DNA of 64,000 nt from Ziziphus jujuba (lineage: Eukaryota; Streptophyta; Magnoliopsida; Rosales; Rhamnaceae): NCBI RefSeq assembly GCF_031755915.1, contig NC_083389.1, forward strand, positions 12,455,001 through 12,519,000, given 5' to 3'. Each line of letters opens with the position of its first letter. The stretch's first letter is position 1. Position numbers and translations under genes: made by a program. Positions 23,850-37,490 of the stretch are shown piece after piece. The notes below the pieces were generated by a model that was not told the origin of the DNA, searched no databases, and was given only the letters and a program-made list of their open reading frames with translations.

Positions 23850-24310
23850 CAAGGGGAACGATCAGGATGGAAACCAAATACGGCAATGGTCACATCCCAG
23901 AGAAGGCTTCTCCTGGCAGGTGTGGAGCATGTGAAATCCCCAACTTAAGGGGCAAAAAAAATAAATAGCAATGCCACCCCGACATAGATTGCTAAGGTAA
24001 GATATCCAGGGCAGACAAAGCTCGTCATAAATTTCAGCTGAGCAAATATTACAGGCTAAGAACAAAACCACCTGGCAAAGAAGATTTAAGAAGTCGAAGG
24101 AAGGTCCAGTTGACTATCATCCAAGATCTCCTAACCCACGTAGCATCCACCTGTAAACCCTTTAAGGCAAATAAAAGGTTTTGGATCGAGCTCCTCCTTA
24201 AGGTAACTTCTTCCTCTCTAAGAAACATATCTCTATAGCTCCTCTGCAACTCAAGCATAGGGAGATTTCTAATCGGGTTCTGACCTAACTTAGCGTCCAA
24301 GGGTTTGTAC
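23850..24310 (-). other. Unrecognised coding-like remnant
   Basis: A block of higher complexity and GC than its surroundings. On the minus strand 24,300-24,049 stays open (about 83 codons, with a basic/acidic stretch including LELQRSYRDMFLREEEVTL), followed by further open sequence in another frame to 23,862. The charged stretch faintly resembles the LINE linker region, but not enough to name. It could be an old transposon or pseudogene scrap. Confidence 0.3.
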
Positions 24311-27300
24311 CTGTTGGAGAAAAATATATATTAAATGAAAAGCTCATTTTCCATTAAGTTCGTTTTGAGCTATCAAAGGAGTTGTGAAGGCTTTATTCAT
24401 TTTCTCTATCAACCTAACGAAGGAAGTATTGTTTGAACAGATCCAAATAGCAAACCAAATTCCAATGACAACAATTATAATCACCAAAAAACAACTAATA
24501 TTGCATTGAAAGCTTAACGTGTACTCTACTTTGTTTACTTTACCCATCATGTGCAGTTTAAACTAATTTGCCTTATCTCAGCAATTCAAATGCAGAAGAT
24601 GTGTTTCACAAAAAATTAAAAAAAAAATAAAAAATTAAGGGGCAAAAGATGTGCCTTTAAAAATTGAGGACTACAAAAATGCACAATTTATGAAGTTCAA
24701 TAAATTTTGTGGAAATATATATATATATATATATATATATAGCAGACTAAAGTGCATAAAAAAAAGTATAAAATAATAATAATTATAATAACACTTAGGA
24801 GACAACGGTGAAAAAAAAAAAAAACACTTTTTTGTATATGCGTAGTGTCAAATTTCCATATCTTGTCACCTTTATATGCATCATAATTTTTTTTTTTTTC
24901 CGTGAATATCATAATCTCCATCTATGTACATTTAATACTTTTTATTCTTGGTGGTAGTTAGAAATACTCTTACTACGATATCAAATCTAAATGTATATTT
25001 AATATTAAAATTAGACAACATATCGGTTGCATCAAATAGTTAGATCCTGGTGGGACCACTTGAATGTTATCCTACTGGGTGTTGGATTTTCATTATGTAC
25101 TAATTTGCAAAAGTTCTCTCACATCACATGTTCCAAATATTGAATACCGTTTAAATTTAAAGATAATTATTGACAAAATACAAACACACAAAAAATAAGA
25201 GAGCCTTATTCAAATGTATCGTGATCTATGTGTGCCAATTCTTATCGACTTCACAAGTTTTTGTTTTTCTTGTACATTATCTGTTTACTATATTCCAAAC
25301 GAATTCTAAAACTTTTTGCTTTATGGGTGCACGAACCTGACACGCCCAGTTGATCATATCCATGCTCCTCATAGACTAAAGCCCAATTCGAATATGACTA
25401 AACTTAAAAATCCTACTCTCCCTATTCATCTCTTCAAATTTAAAATAAAATATCTACTTAATCTATTCAAATATTATATATATTTTTTTAATAATGTAAA
25501 TCAATTTTGAGAAAATAAACAAAATAAAAAAAAAAAAATAGGAGACAGAGACATAGAGAATAGAAATTACAATGGTCTTTCTTTTCCCTTTAAAAAATTG
25601 AATAATGGTACAAGTACCAAATTCGTTTACTAATTAATATAAAAAATAATATTGTACCAACATATTATTGGTTGAAAATGGTTTTTCAAAAAAAATTATA
25701 AATATTGTTGGTTTAAAAAAATGATATAAACTAAATATAAATAAGTAAAATTTTAAATAGAAAGCAAAATATAATATAAAACAATTAAATATTAACACAT
25801 ATCATTTATCAATAAGTTTTATTGGTAAATAAAATTAACAAACAAATTTGTGCCCAATTAAATATGAACATATCAGTCATCAAATTAGTTTATGGTAAAA
25901 AAATTAATAAACAAGTTTGTGCTTTTAATATTATTGTTAAAACTCTGGCTTCCCCAATTCTATTGCTATCACCGCGGATAAAAATTCTACATTTCTTGAA
26001 ATATTCAAATACCAATTAACAACTTCATTTCTATTATTATTACAAAAGAATTTTTGTTTTAGGGTGAGTTTAATTTAAACCCTTTTTAATTTTATCATAA
26101 TTATACGTAAATCCACTTTTTTGAAAAAGTTATTATTAAAAATCATTATTATATGATTAAAAGTAAAAATACAATTGTAATATTTAACTGTCAAAATTAA
26201 TATCTTTCATTAAAAAAACAAAAAAAAAAACTATAGTTATGGTAAAATCGAAAAAGGGTGTAAATGAAAAAATTTCTTCTTTATTATTCAAAAAATACAT
26301 AAAATTTGTCCGGACGTATCAAATTTCGCAGTGCATAGTGAGTGGAGGCACATCTACATATAGTTACTTGAATATATATCATCGTTTTGAGGAAGGCAAA
26401 CCGAAAGAAAAGAAGTTTTCTGACTTGTGTTGCGTGGGTGTGAACGTGACACAACGTTTGTTGGCTGGATTTGTCAGTTTGCGGGAGTGAGACTGATCTA
26501 CACGGAACCAAACTTTGGAAACATTACCATTACCACTGCAATTTTCTGACCTTCGTGGCCATTCTGTACTAGGAAGAGAGGTGCATAATGAGTGTCGTAC
26601 TGATGATATGGTTGAACAAGTTACTCAATATTTAATAATTTATGCTTAAATGTTTTATTTGGATGTTTCATTTTAATTTGGTTTATATTGCTTATGATTA
26701 TATCAATTGTTATTCATTATGATATAGTATATAATTTTTTTTCTTTTATTTTGTGCTTTGTCCTATTAAATTAATTCTACAGTTCAAATTCAAATTATAT
26801 TGATGAAGTTTCAATAGTTGAATATCTTTATTTTGAATATCTTTATTTGTATCTGTAAGAATTTAAATTCAATCTCATAAAATATGGAAGATTTTTGAGT
26901 AATTTATAAATAGGTAATTTATATTAAAAAAAAAATTTCAATTGTATTGTTAAGCATCTCTATTTGTGCCCATAAGAGTTCAAGTTCGAATTACATGAAA
27001 TATTTGTGTCCATAAGAGTTCAAGTTCGAATTACATGAAATACGTAAGATTTTGAAAATTTTGAGTAATTTGTATAAAAAAAAAAATTCAAACCATATTT
27101 GTTGTTGATTAAAGATTAATAATAAAATTCTAGTAGCATCTCAATGGATTCGATCTATTTTATGTTAATTAATCTCTTTTTTTTTCCCTATTATATTTAG
27201 TATGTTTGTTTAGTTATACATACATATATGAAAGAAATTTTATGATATTTTTAAAAAAGGGTAAATAATTTAGTTTACTTCTAATTGCTGGAGTCGGTTA

Positions 27301-27925
27301 GATTGTTTTTGTATTCAGACGACTTACAACCTAGAATAAGAGGTTGGCAGCCACGAAGGAAAGAAATCCAATATCTGCTTTATTGCTTTACTAAATTTTC
27401 AAGCTTGCTTTTTGGACTTGATTTTCTAAGAGAGATTTTGCCTGAAGTTGAAGTAATTGTGTGTACGTGAGAGAGAGAGAGAGAGAGATTATTTGCATTG
27501 CTAAATAAAGTTTTATTTTGGATTAAGCAGGTAATTTCCAAAATTTTGCTCTCTAGCTCCCTCCCTTTCATCATACAATACAAGCACTTGGACTTAAACC
27601 AAATGAAAAAGAATAAATTTAATGAATGACTATATTTATTAAGTTTTCCAATTTCATTCATATGTATAGCAGCATTTGAAATGGTGCAAATCGGCCATTT
27701 TTATTAGAATATGAAGCTTGGCATTGTTTTTTTCATGTGAATTAACTTGACCTTGGACCAAGATATATATGCTAAACACAATTTCTTGTGCGCACTTGAA
27801 AAGGGCAATATAGCAACAATATCAAAAACAAAAGAAATTCAAGAGGAAAGAAAAATTAATATCAGCAAATTCAAGTACATTTTTACATGCATTCATTGTC
27901 TACTGGTGGTTCTTCATATTCCTCT
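24311..27925. other. Gene-poor AT-rich region
   Basis: Mostly A/T-rich, with an (AT)n at 24,715-24,740, a 40-bp perfect-looking tandem duplication at 26,961-27,040, and a (GA)n near 27,470-27,489. A higher-complexity stretch at 26,310-26,590 contains an open frame of about 83 codons (plus) that I do not recognise. No gene is supported. Confidence 0.5.
26961..27040. repeat. 40-bp tandem duplication
   Basis: Two adjacent 40-base units, each TATTTGTG.CCATAAGAG... to ...TTACATGAAA, differing at one base. Confidence 0.85.
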
Positions 27926-28078
27926 TCACTCTTTCTTCTCTTCCTTAGCTTCTTCTTTCTTCTCTACTTTGGCTTCTTTCTTCTCTTCCTTGGCAGCTTC
28001 CTTCACCTTTGCTCGTCCAGCTCTTGGCTTCATGAAGCAAAAACAAGAGCAACACGGACACTGAAATAAGAATTTCAT
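27926..28078 (-). CDS. Small Cys-rich N-terminus / Lys-Glu tail protein, 50 aa
   Basis: ATG at 28,078, TGA at 27,926-27,928. The protein has two parts. Residues 1-16 are short and hydrophobic with five cysteines in a CPCCSCFC-type cluster. Residues 17-50 are highly charged, with repeated KEEKKEA-like units. The bias is not random for this AT-rich region: the coding strand has a clean Lys/Glu/Ala codon pattern and GC is raised over just this stretch. A cysteine cluster of this kind could be palmitoylated or bind metal (inference). I believe similar short proteins occur in other eudicots but cannot name a function. A possible TATA box (CTATATAG) lies near 28,363-28,372, about 290 bp upstream. 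An intron or longer form cannot be excluded. Confidence 0.62.
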   Translation of the reverse strand: MKFLFQCPCCSCFCFMKPRAGRAKVKEAAKEEKKEAKVEKKEEAKEEKKE

Positions 28079-29679
28079 TTTCTTTTGCTCTCACTTCCTC
28101 TCTACTCTCACAATGTTCCCAAAAATTTAACCTTATGTATGGAAAAAAAAAAAAAAAAAAAACAAAAGAAGTGTTGGATTTCGCATTCCCTTTTATCTTC
28201 TTTTCTATCCAATAATTGATGTACCTATGCTTTTTCCATTTTTTTCAATTTACCCATTGGATTCCACTACAATCACAATCAATGAAGAACATGCCAGCCT
28301 AACCATGCCAATCCTTAGGTGGGGCTGTGGGGCAGACCATGATCAAGAAGATGGTTCATGGTCTATATAGGCTCACCTTTTGTGGGTCATGAAGGGGAAA
28401 AAAGTGCCTTTTACATTTCCTTGTCTAGCGCAAAAGATTCCAAAGCTGGCATGCAGTAGTCAAAAAAAGGCCCTTTTTTTACGTTAACACGGTTAAAAAT
28501 GTCACCCTTTGTTTATTAGATTAGTGGGGAACTTTTAGGAATTTTTAAGAGGACTAAGAAAGAGTGTACATATTCTCAGCCATCCGATGAATGGAAGAAA
28601 TACTTGATTGGATAAGCTTAAGCTATCAATGAATTTTCTTGGTGGAGTTATAATAAATTATAATATCATCATATCAATTGTTATGAAAACCTTTACTCTT
28701 TTGCTGTACCTCATGATCTTTTGTATCAACTATAACCTATAAAACAATAAAACAATAAATAGGGTTTGACAATTTGGTATCCAATTGCTCTACTCTTTTT
28801 ACAAAAGGCTAAGCAAGCCCATGTGACTGTCATTACACTCCCTATGGGTGTGTTTCTTGGCTGCTCTTGCATCACCCACCACCTACATGGAATAATGTAT
28901 CTGTTCAAGCTGAGAAACTTATCAATTTTTTAGGCAATATTTATCATAACCTTCCCCTAAGGTTTTTCTCAAATACCTTGAACTGAGCTAAGTTTATATA
29001 TCATAAACATACCCTCTGATACATATAATAGACTGATAATAACAAGTATCATTTTTCAGAAGACTATTCCTTTTAACTTATTTTTTCTAGGTGTACTGAG
29101 AGTGACACAACCATGTGGGTGGAAGACAGCAAAATCCTAGCCAAAATCATAAAAATTATTTAAAAATCGTTCCGTCATTTTAGCCAAAAAAAGTAATTAA
29201 AACTAGGGAAAAGACAGAAAACTGAGAGTGAAGAAATGGTTTTAGCTCGGGAAGGTGGCACAGAAGTGGTACAGTAGGATAACTAGTGCATCCTTTCTCA
29301 TGGGTACGATTTCCAAGTTGCAGAATTCGATGTGGAAATTTACATGTTCCATCAGGGTCGTGTGTAATAGACAATCAAACAATAAGCGAGTGATCGTTAA
29401 AGCTAATATCAGCCTGAATCCCTGATCAATGACTTTGCAGCTGAAAGGAAATAAAAATGAAAAGAATCTAAGACCTAAATTTTAAAGCATTGACTCTTTG
29501 TAGAGCAGGATTGAAGTCTAACAGTCTCACGAGTTCAAAGTGCACAGAACTGAAAACCATTTTAGGATACACTGCATATTTGTCTAAGAATCATCTTGAC
29601 CAACAGAAAAGCCACGAACAATCTTCAGAGACACAATCTATATTGAGAGGTTAATTTTATTGCCAGATGATGAAGACTT
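28079..29679. other. Intergenic region between the mini-gene and the dehydrogenase
   Basis: Holds the presumed leader and promoter of the minus-strand mini-gene at its left, the presumed 3' UTR of the dehydrogenase at its right (about 29,450-29,679), and unremarkable AT-rich sequence between. No other gene is seen. Confidence 0.5.
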
Positions 29680-30915
29680 TCAGAGACGTGGTGATGGTTT
29701 TTTCACAGTTTCAGGTACTTTACTGTAGTTGTATACCCCAATACCTCGTTTCCTGCCAAGGCGACCTGCATCAACATACTGTACAAGAAGAGGACAGGGG
29801 GCGTATTTACCGTCTCCCAGACCAGCATGAAGAACTTTCATGATTGACAAGCAAACATCCAATCCAATGAAATCTGCAAGCTGTAATGGACCCATTGGAT
29901 GATTTGTTCCTAGCTTCATTCCCGTATCAATGTCTTCTTTTGTTGCAACACCGGTGTATAGCGTAAAGAATGCTTCATTTATCATTGGCATCAAAATTCT
30001 GTTTACAATGAAGCCCGCATAATCCTGAGAGCATATGACTATCTTGCCAAGCCTGAAATTCAGCAGGCTAGAAGTTAAAATGATGGTAGATCAAGATATT
30101 ATGATATTATTGCCAAATTGCATGCTTGAATGGAAATGTGCTTACTACTTATCTGTGGACCTTAAAAACAAATTCTGTTTGTAAAACAAAAATGCTTTTA
30201 TTCATTTTGTGTAGCAGCAAGAGATATTCAAACCAATCACCTCTCTGCCAAGGCTTTTGTTTCGTTATAGGTCTCATCTGATGTGTCCGCACCTCGTATA
30301 ATCTCAACTAGCTTCATAATAGGGGGAGGATTCATAAAATGCATGCCAATCACCTAACATGGCATGTTAAATTCACATTGTTAGATACCTATTAATGTAA
30401 TGGACATGATTAGATTGTCAACAACAAGAAAACCAACAGAAAATAAAGCAATTGTGAAATCAACCTGGAGTGGTCTGCTAACTGCTGATGCTAGACGTGT
30501 AATGGATATGGAACTTGTATTTGATGCCAAAATGGCAGAACGTTTTGTGATCTTATCTAATTGAACAAATAACTTTTTCTTCACGTCTTCAGATTCTACG
30601 ATAGCTTCAATAACAAAATCCGCAGTCGAAAGCTCTTCCAGATTTGAGGTACACTTCAGACGTCCCAAAGCATCAGTACCAGCAGCCTGTTGAGTTTTGA
30701 AACAAAAATATCTCACATTGTTGTCAGTTAAGCAGTATAAGTTGCATGAATAGACAAGAACCGTATATACTTGTCATAAAAATAAAAATACAAATACAAA
30801 TAAGAAGAATCTCTAAGAGCCAAGGTTTTTTTATTTTTGTCGACAACATCAAAATAACTAGTTATGCTTCTATTCAACCATGAGAAAAACACGTGTTTTT
30901 CATTCCACATATATG

Positions 30916-30953
<38 letters not shown>

Positions 30954-31587
30954 CATATTTTTCTCATTTCAAGTTTCGGTTTCTTACAGTTTAAAAAGGA
31001 AAAGAGTGTGACACCACTTCAGCAGGACACATAGCTTTGCTCACATTATCATCATATTGCACAGCAAAGATAACTAGTAATACTTCATTTCCTTCGTTTG
31101 GGTCTATATAGGGTTTAAAAAGGTACAACTAAACGTTGACCAAAATAAATAAAAAACCTAAAATTCTCGAAGAGCCAGGTACAATTAAACCTTGAGATTG
31201 AGAAATCCAGTTAAGCCACAAAAATCAGTAAAAAGCTAGTACAGTAGTACTCGACAAAAAAGCTGAACCATATTCGGCCAGAGTCAGAATCTATACAACT
31301 TCCTAATTCAGATTTCAGAGGTTGTCAAAAAAATAAATAAATAAATACAAATACACCAGACAATTCATATAGATAAAATAAGTCAAGAGGTTGGTGACCT
31401 GGGAGAGATGGCCTTTAGAAACCATGCGGTGGATGGAGGCAGATATGGATTTGGTGGCTCTGGAGAGAGCTCCGGGATCGGTATCGAGGAGCCAAACATC
31501 GAGACCATGAACGGCACCCAGTTGAGCTATTCCTGACCCCATTTGGCCGCTGCCCACCACTCCGATTGTTTTGATTTCCCCCATCAT
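29680..31587 (-). CDS. 3-hydroxyacyl-CoA (3-hydroxybutyryl-CoA) dehydrogenase, peroxisomal, 4 exons, 298 aa
   Basis: NAD-dependent oxidation of (S)-3-hydroxyacyl-CoA to 3-oxoacyl-CoA. Exons (minus): 31587-31399, 30686-30465, 30353-30241, 30052-29680, all GT-AG, total 897 nt. The N-terminal Rossmann fold has the GSGQMG dinucleotide loop at residues 12-17. Catalytic candidates are His142 (in GMHFMNP) and Glu154, twelve residues apart as in the family's His-Glu pair. The C-terminal helical domain includes [11 protein letters not shown] and the [16 protein letters not shown] block. The last three residues are PRL, a functional type of plant PTS1 peroxisome signal. Single-domain length and features fit the plant homologue of bacterial 3-hydroxybutyryl-CoA dehydrogenase rather than the large multifunctional protein. 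The start is the first of two adjacent ATGs; the upstream in-frame GTG was not used. Confidence 0.93.
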
Positions 31588-32536
31588 CAAATCTAATCTA
31601 ATCTTGATCACTGCTGCTGGGTCTTATTAGATTGAAATGAATGGGTCCTCTTCTTCTTCTTCTTATTCTTATTCTACACTAATTTTATTTTTTATTTTTG
31701 CTAAAATTGGAAACTGGGTCTTTGGGAAATGTGTCTGAAGCTTATCCAAGATAGGATATGCCATGTCAGCATTGCAGGCGTGGTATTGACATCCAATCGC
31801 TTCCTTTTCAACAAGTGTAACAGAGTTTAGACTTGGAATCGCTTGCTTTTCAACAAGAAGTGTAAAAAAGTTTTAGACTTCCAAAACTTTTAATAAATTT
31901 TTCCAGACCACCATCTTCAATCTTCCCTCCTCTTGATCTTCTTCTAAGAAGTGAGACTAAGTTTTAGAAAATCATGTCAAAAAAAGGCCTCAAAAACTCA
32001 TTTTTAAAGAACATCAAAGATAATAAACTAGTGCCAATATTCGATTTTGAGCCATCTATATATATATATATATATATATATATTCTTCCGGGTTCAAAAT
32101 ATTCGATGAGTTTGGGCTATTCTTTAAGATGAGCAGGAGAATTTCTGGATTCAATGTTTGTGGTGTTGATGAACCTTTGACTAAGCGGAGAAGGAGGTTT
32201 CTTTTCAGTTTTGGTTGACTTCAAAGTCAAATAGTCAAAAACAACTGAGAGAATCTATACTCCGCGTCATCAGATGACTTAGCAATATGATTTCTTGATG
32301 GCCCAAGAACTTGACCAACTCCACTATGGGCTGTAGGAATGCTGGGCCTCAAGGGCAAAAACAATGACAAATGCTAGGCTGAATAGGAGGTGACCATGAC
32401 TTTGTGGTGAGGCCTTGGCAGCTTTTATATATATATATTTGTATAACTCTTTATATGTGAAATAATTTAGTGCAACTTGACTGAGCCTTTCTGTCTGGCT
32501 TTCTAGTTGTTGAACCAATTTTTTAGTTTCTACCAT
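31588..32536. promoter_or_regulatory. Upstream region of the dehydrogenase and spacer
   Basis: Non-coding. Contains a CTT repeat near 31,650-31,670 just upstream of the start codon (probable 5' UTR), a degenerate tandem duplication of about 45 bp at 31,794-31,885, and an (AT)n near 32,057-32,083. No TATA box is assigned. Confidence 0.4.
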
Positions 32537-33188
32537 TAGGGTGTTCATCGAAATCGATTTAATTAATAAATAACCAATATAATTAATCAATTTGATATTT
32601 TTCAATTCAAATCGAATCAATTTATATATGAAATTCAATTTCAACCAATCCAATTAATAATCAATTTAGATGATCGATTTTGAACTTAAGTTTTTTTTCC
32701 CTAATTTTTGGGGTTTTTGAATTTTAAAATTTAGACAACAACTTTTGATTTTAGAGTTTTTCATTATGCAAAATACTTATTTTTTTTTTTAAATGTATAG
32801 ATTGTCTAAATGAAAAAAAAAATTAAAAAAAATAAAACATAAATATTGGAAGAAAAAGAAAAAGAACCATAACTTGAAGCTTAATACTAAGTTAAAGCTT
32901 TATATATCATGTTATAATCATATAACTGATAAATAAAACTAACATAAAATTTAAATATATATATATATATATATATAATTTTATCAATTATATTGTTAAT
33001 CAGTTTGGTTTATATCAATTTTATTAGATTTTCATTTTGATAAATGAAAATCTAACCAAACTAACTGATAGTTTATTTTTAAATTTCAAAACCGATTTAA
33101 TCTGATTACACTACAATAAAAAAAAAAAATCGATACACTCAAATTGGATTGAATTGAATTAATTGGTAGGTTTTTTTACACACCCCTA
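32537..33188. mobile_element. hAT-like MITE candidate, about 650 bp
   Basis: Left end TAGGGTGTTCATCG, right end ...ACACACCCCTA, so the outermost bases are inverted (TAGGG.TGT). The interior is AT-rich with many AATCGATTT/AATCCAATT-type words in both orientations and has no ORF. TAGGGGTGTTCA-type ends are common in plant non-autonomous hAT elements (general knowledge). No 8-bp duplication is visible, so the ends may be eroded. Confidence 0.5.
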
Positions 33189-33410
33189 TTTATTGCTTTC
33201 ACCAAAAAAAAAAAAATACAACAACAACAATAATTTTCTACTGTGGAAATAAAGAGGGACATAAGCATAAAGCCCTATAATTGCAGTATTACTTGGGAAG
33301 GTCACACTGCATGCAATGCAATCATGAAGAGCGTGACACACTCGCAACAATAACATTGCTTCGCACATCTCATGCATGTTTGAGCACTCCAATTTAATCA
33401 TGCCATATCA

Positions 33411-36290
<2,880 letters not shown>

Positions 36291-36336
36291 TGGGTGTTGT
36301 TTTCCACTGTTTATTTGATTTGAAATATCTGCCTCC

Positions 36337-36377
<41 letters not shown>

Positions 36378-36863
36378 AAGTCCTCTAGATTCTGTCATCT
36401 TTGTCATTGTGTTTGAAAAATTAGAGTGGAAAAAAGAAAAGTAAGCCAGGCCTCTGGCTTTGAAAATTAAAGAAGAAGAAGAACAAAGTAGACCCATCTG
36501 TGGAAACATTGGCCATTTGATCCTGTAGGGGTTCATAGGGGGGAAGTGTTGCTTAACTTGCAAGTGATTGGAGTGCCTGTGATAGCTTAAAAAGCTTTTC
36601 TTTTGCATTGTGGGGTTTTGGCTTATGAGTGTGGTGGTGGGCTAGCAAATAAAAAAACCAAAAAAAACAAAAAAGTTCTCACCCTCCTTTCTTATGCTTC
36701 TCTCCTCTGGTTTCTCCTTGTGGAGCATGAGTTTGATCTGGGATTAAGCTAATTGCTCTTCTTGGCTTGTAAATTTTGTTGTTTGTTCTTTTTTTTTGGG
36801 CTCTGTTTTGTGGTTTTGAGATTCGAGTTTTCAAGTTTCTACGCTTAGGTTTTTTTTTTTTTT

Positions 36864-36900
<37 letters not shown>

Positions 36901-37490
36901 TATTAGGGTTTTTTGTGGTTCCTTAATTTTTTGGTCATGGGTTTTTCATTTTTCATGGGTGGGGACTAAGGGGCTTTCATTGGTTTCTACTAGTGTTGAT
37001 TACAGTTTTCGCTTTTTTAATAAATTGTCAGTGTGAATTGCTTAGCTTGCAAGTTGTTGTTAGTTTGTCCCTTTTTTGTGGTTTCTGAGGCGTTTTTTTT
37101 GGGATAGGGGTAATTTAGAAGTTTCCTCCTTTTGTGCGTCTTTCTCTTTTTCTTCTATAAGGGAGGGGGGGTTACTGTTTGCCTAAACATTTTTCATATT
37201 GAATTTGGATTCTTGGGCCTTCCTAAATTTTTTGTTCTGGGGATCTGATTTCTAAGTCGGGATTGGTGAAACTCATTGGTTTTGGTAGTAGTCTGTTGCT
37301 TAATTTGCAAGTTTGAAACTTAGTAGAGGTCTTTTGGGAAGTGGGAGTGTGAAGGTTACTTTCATTTGGCTTTTTCTTTTCTTACTCCTGAAAGTGCCAG
37401 TGCATGCCAATGATCTCTCAGATACATCTGAGTTTATGGAAGTGCAGTAAGCCTTGAGTTGAGTTGGTGAAATCTCCTTGTGTTCCAGTA
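36291..37490 (+). promoter_or_regulatory. Probable promoter and 5' leader of the PSKR2-like gene
   Basis: Contains two long pyrimidine repeats, (CT)n near 36,341-36,372 and 36,868-36,896, typical of plant core promoters and leaders, within T-rich sequence lacking long frames. A leader intron is possible but not assigned. Several upstream ATGs with short frames are present. Confidence 0.4.

Noticed and set aside
29230..29350. A second tRNA-like sequence (TTTAGCTCGGG then GGTACGATTTCC)
   Set aside because: Spacing and flanks fit neither a tRNA nor a SINE convincingly; no poly-A or target duplication.
37464..37490. In-frame TTG extension at the start of the receptor kinase
   Set aside because: It is not an ATG; the hydrophobic signal peptide fits the ATG at 37,491 well.
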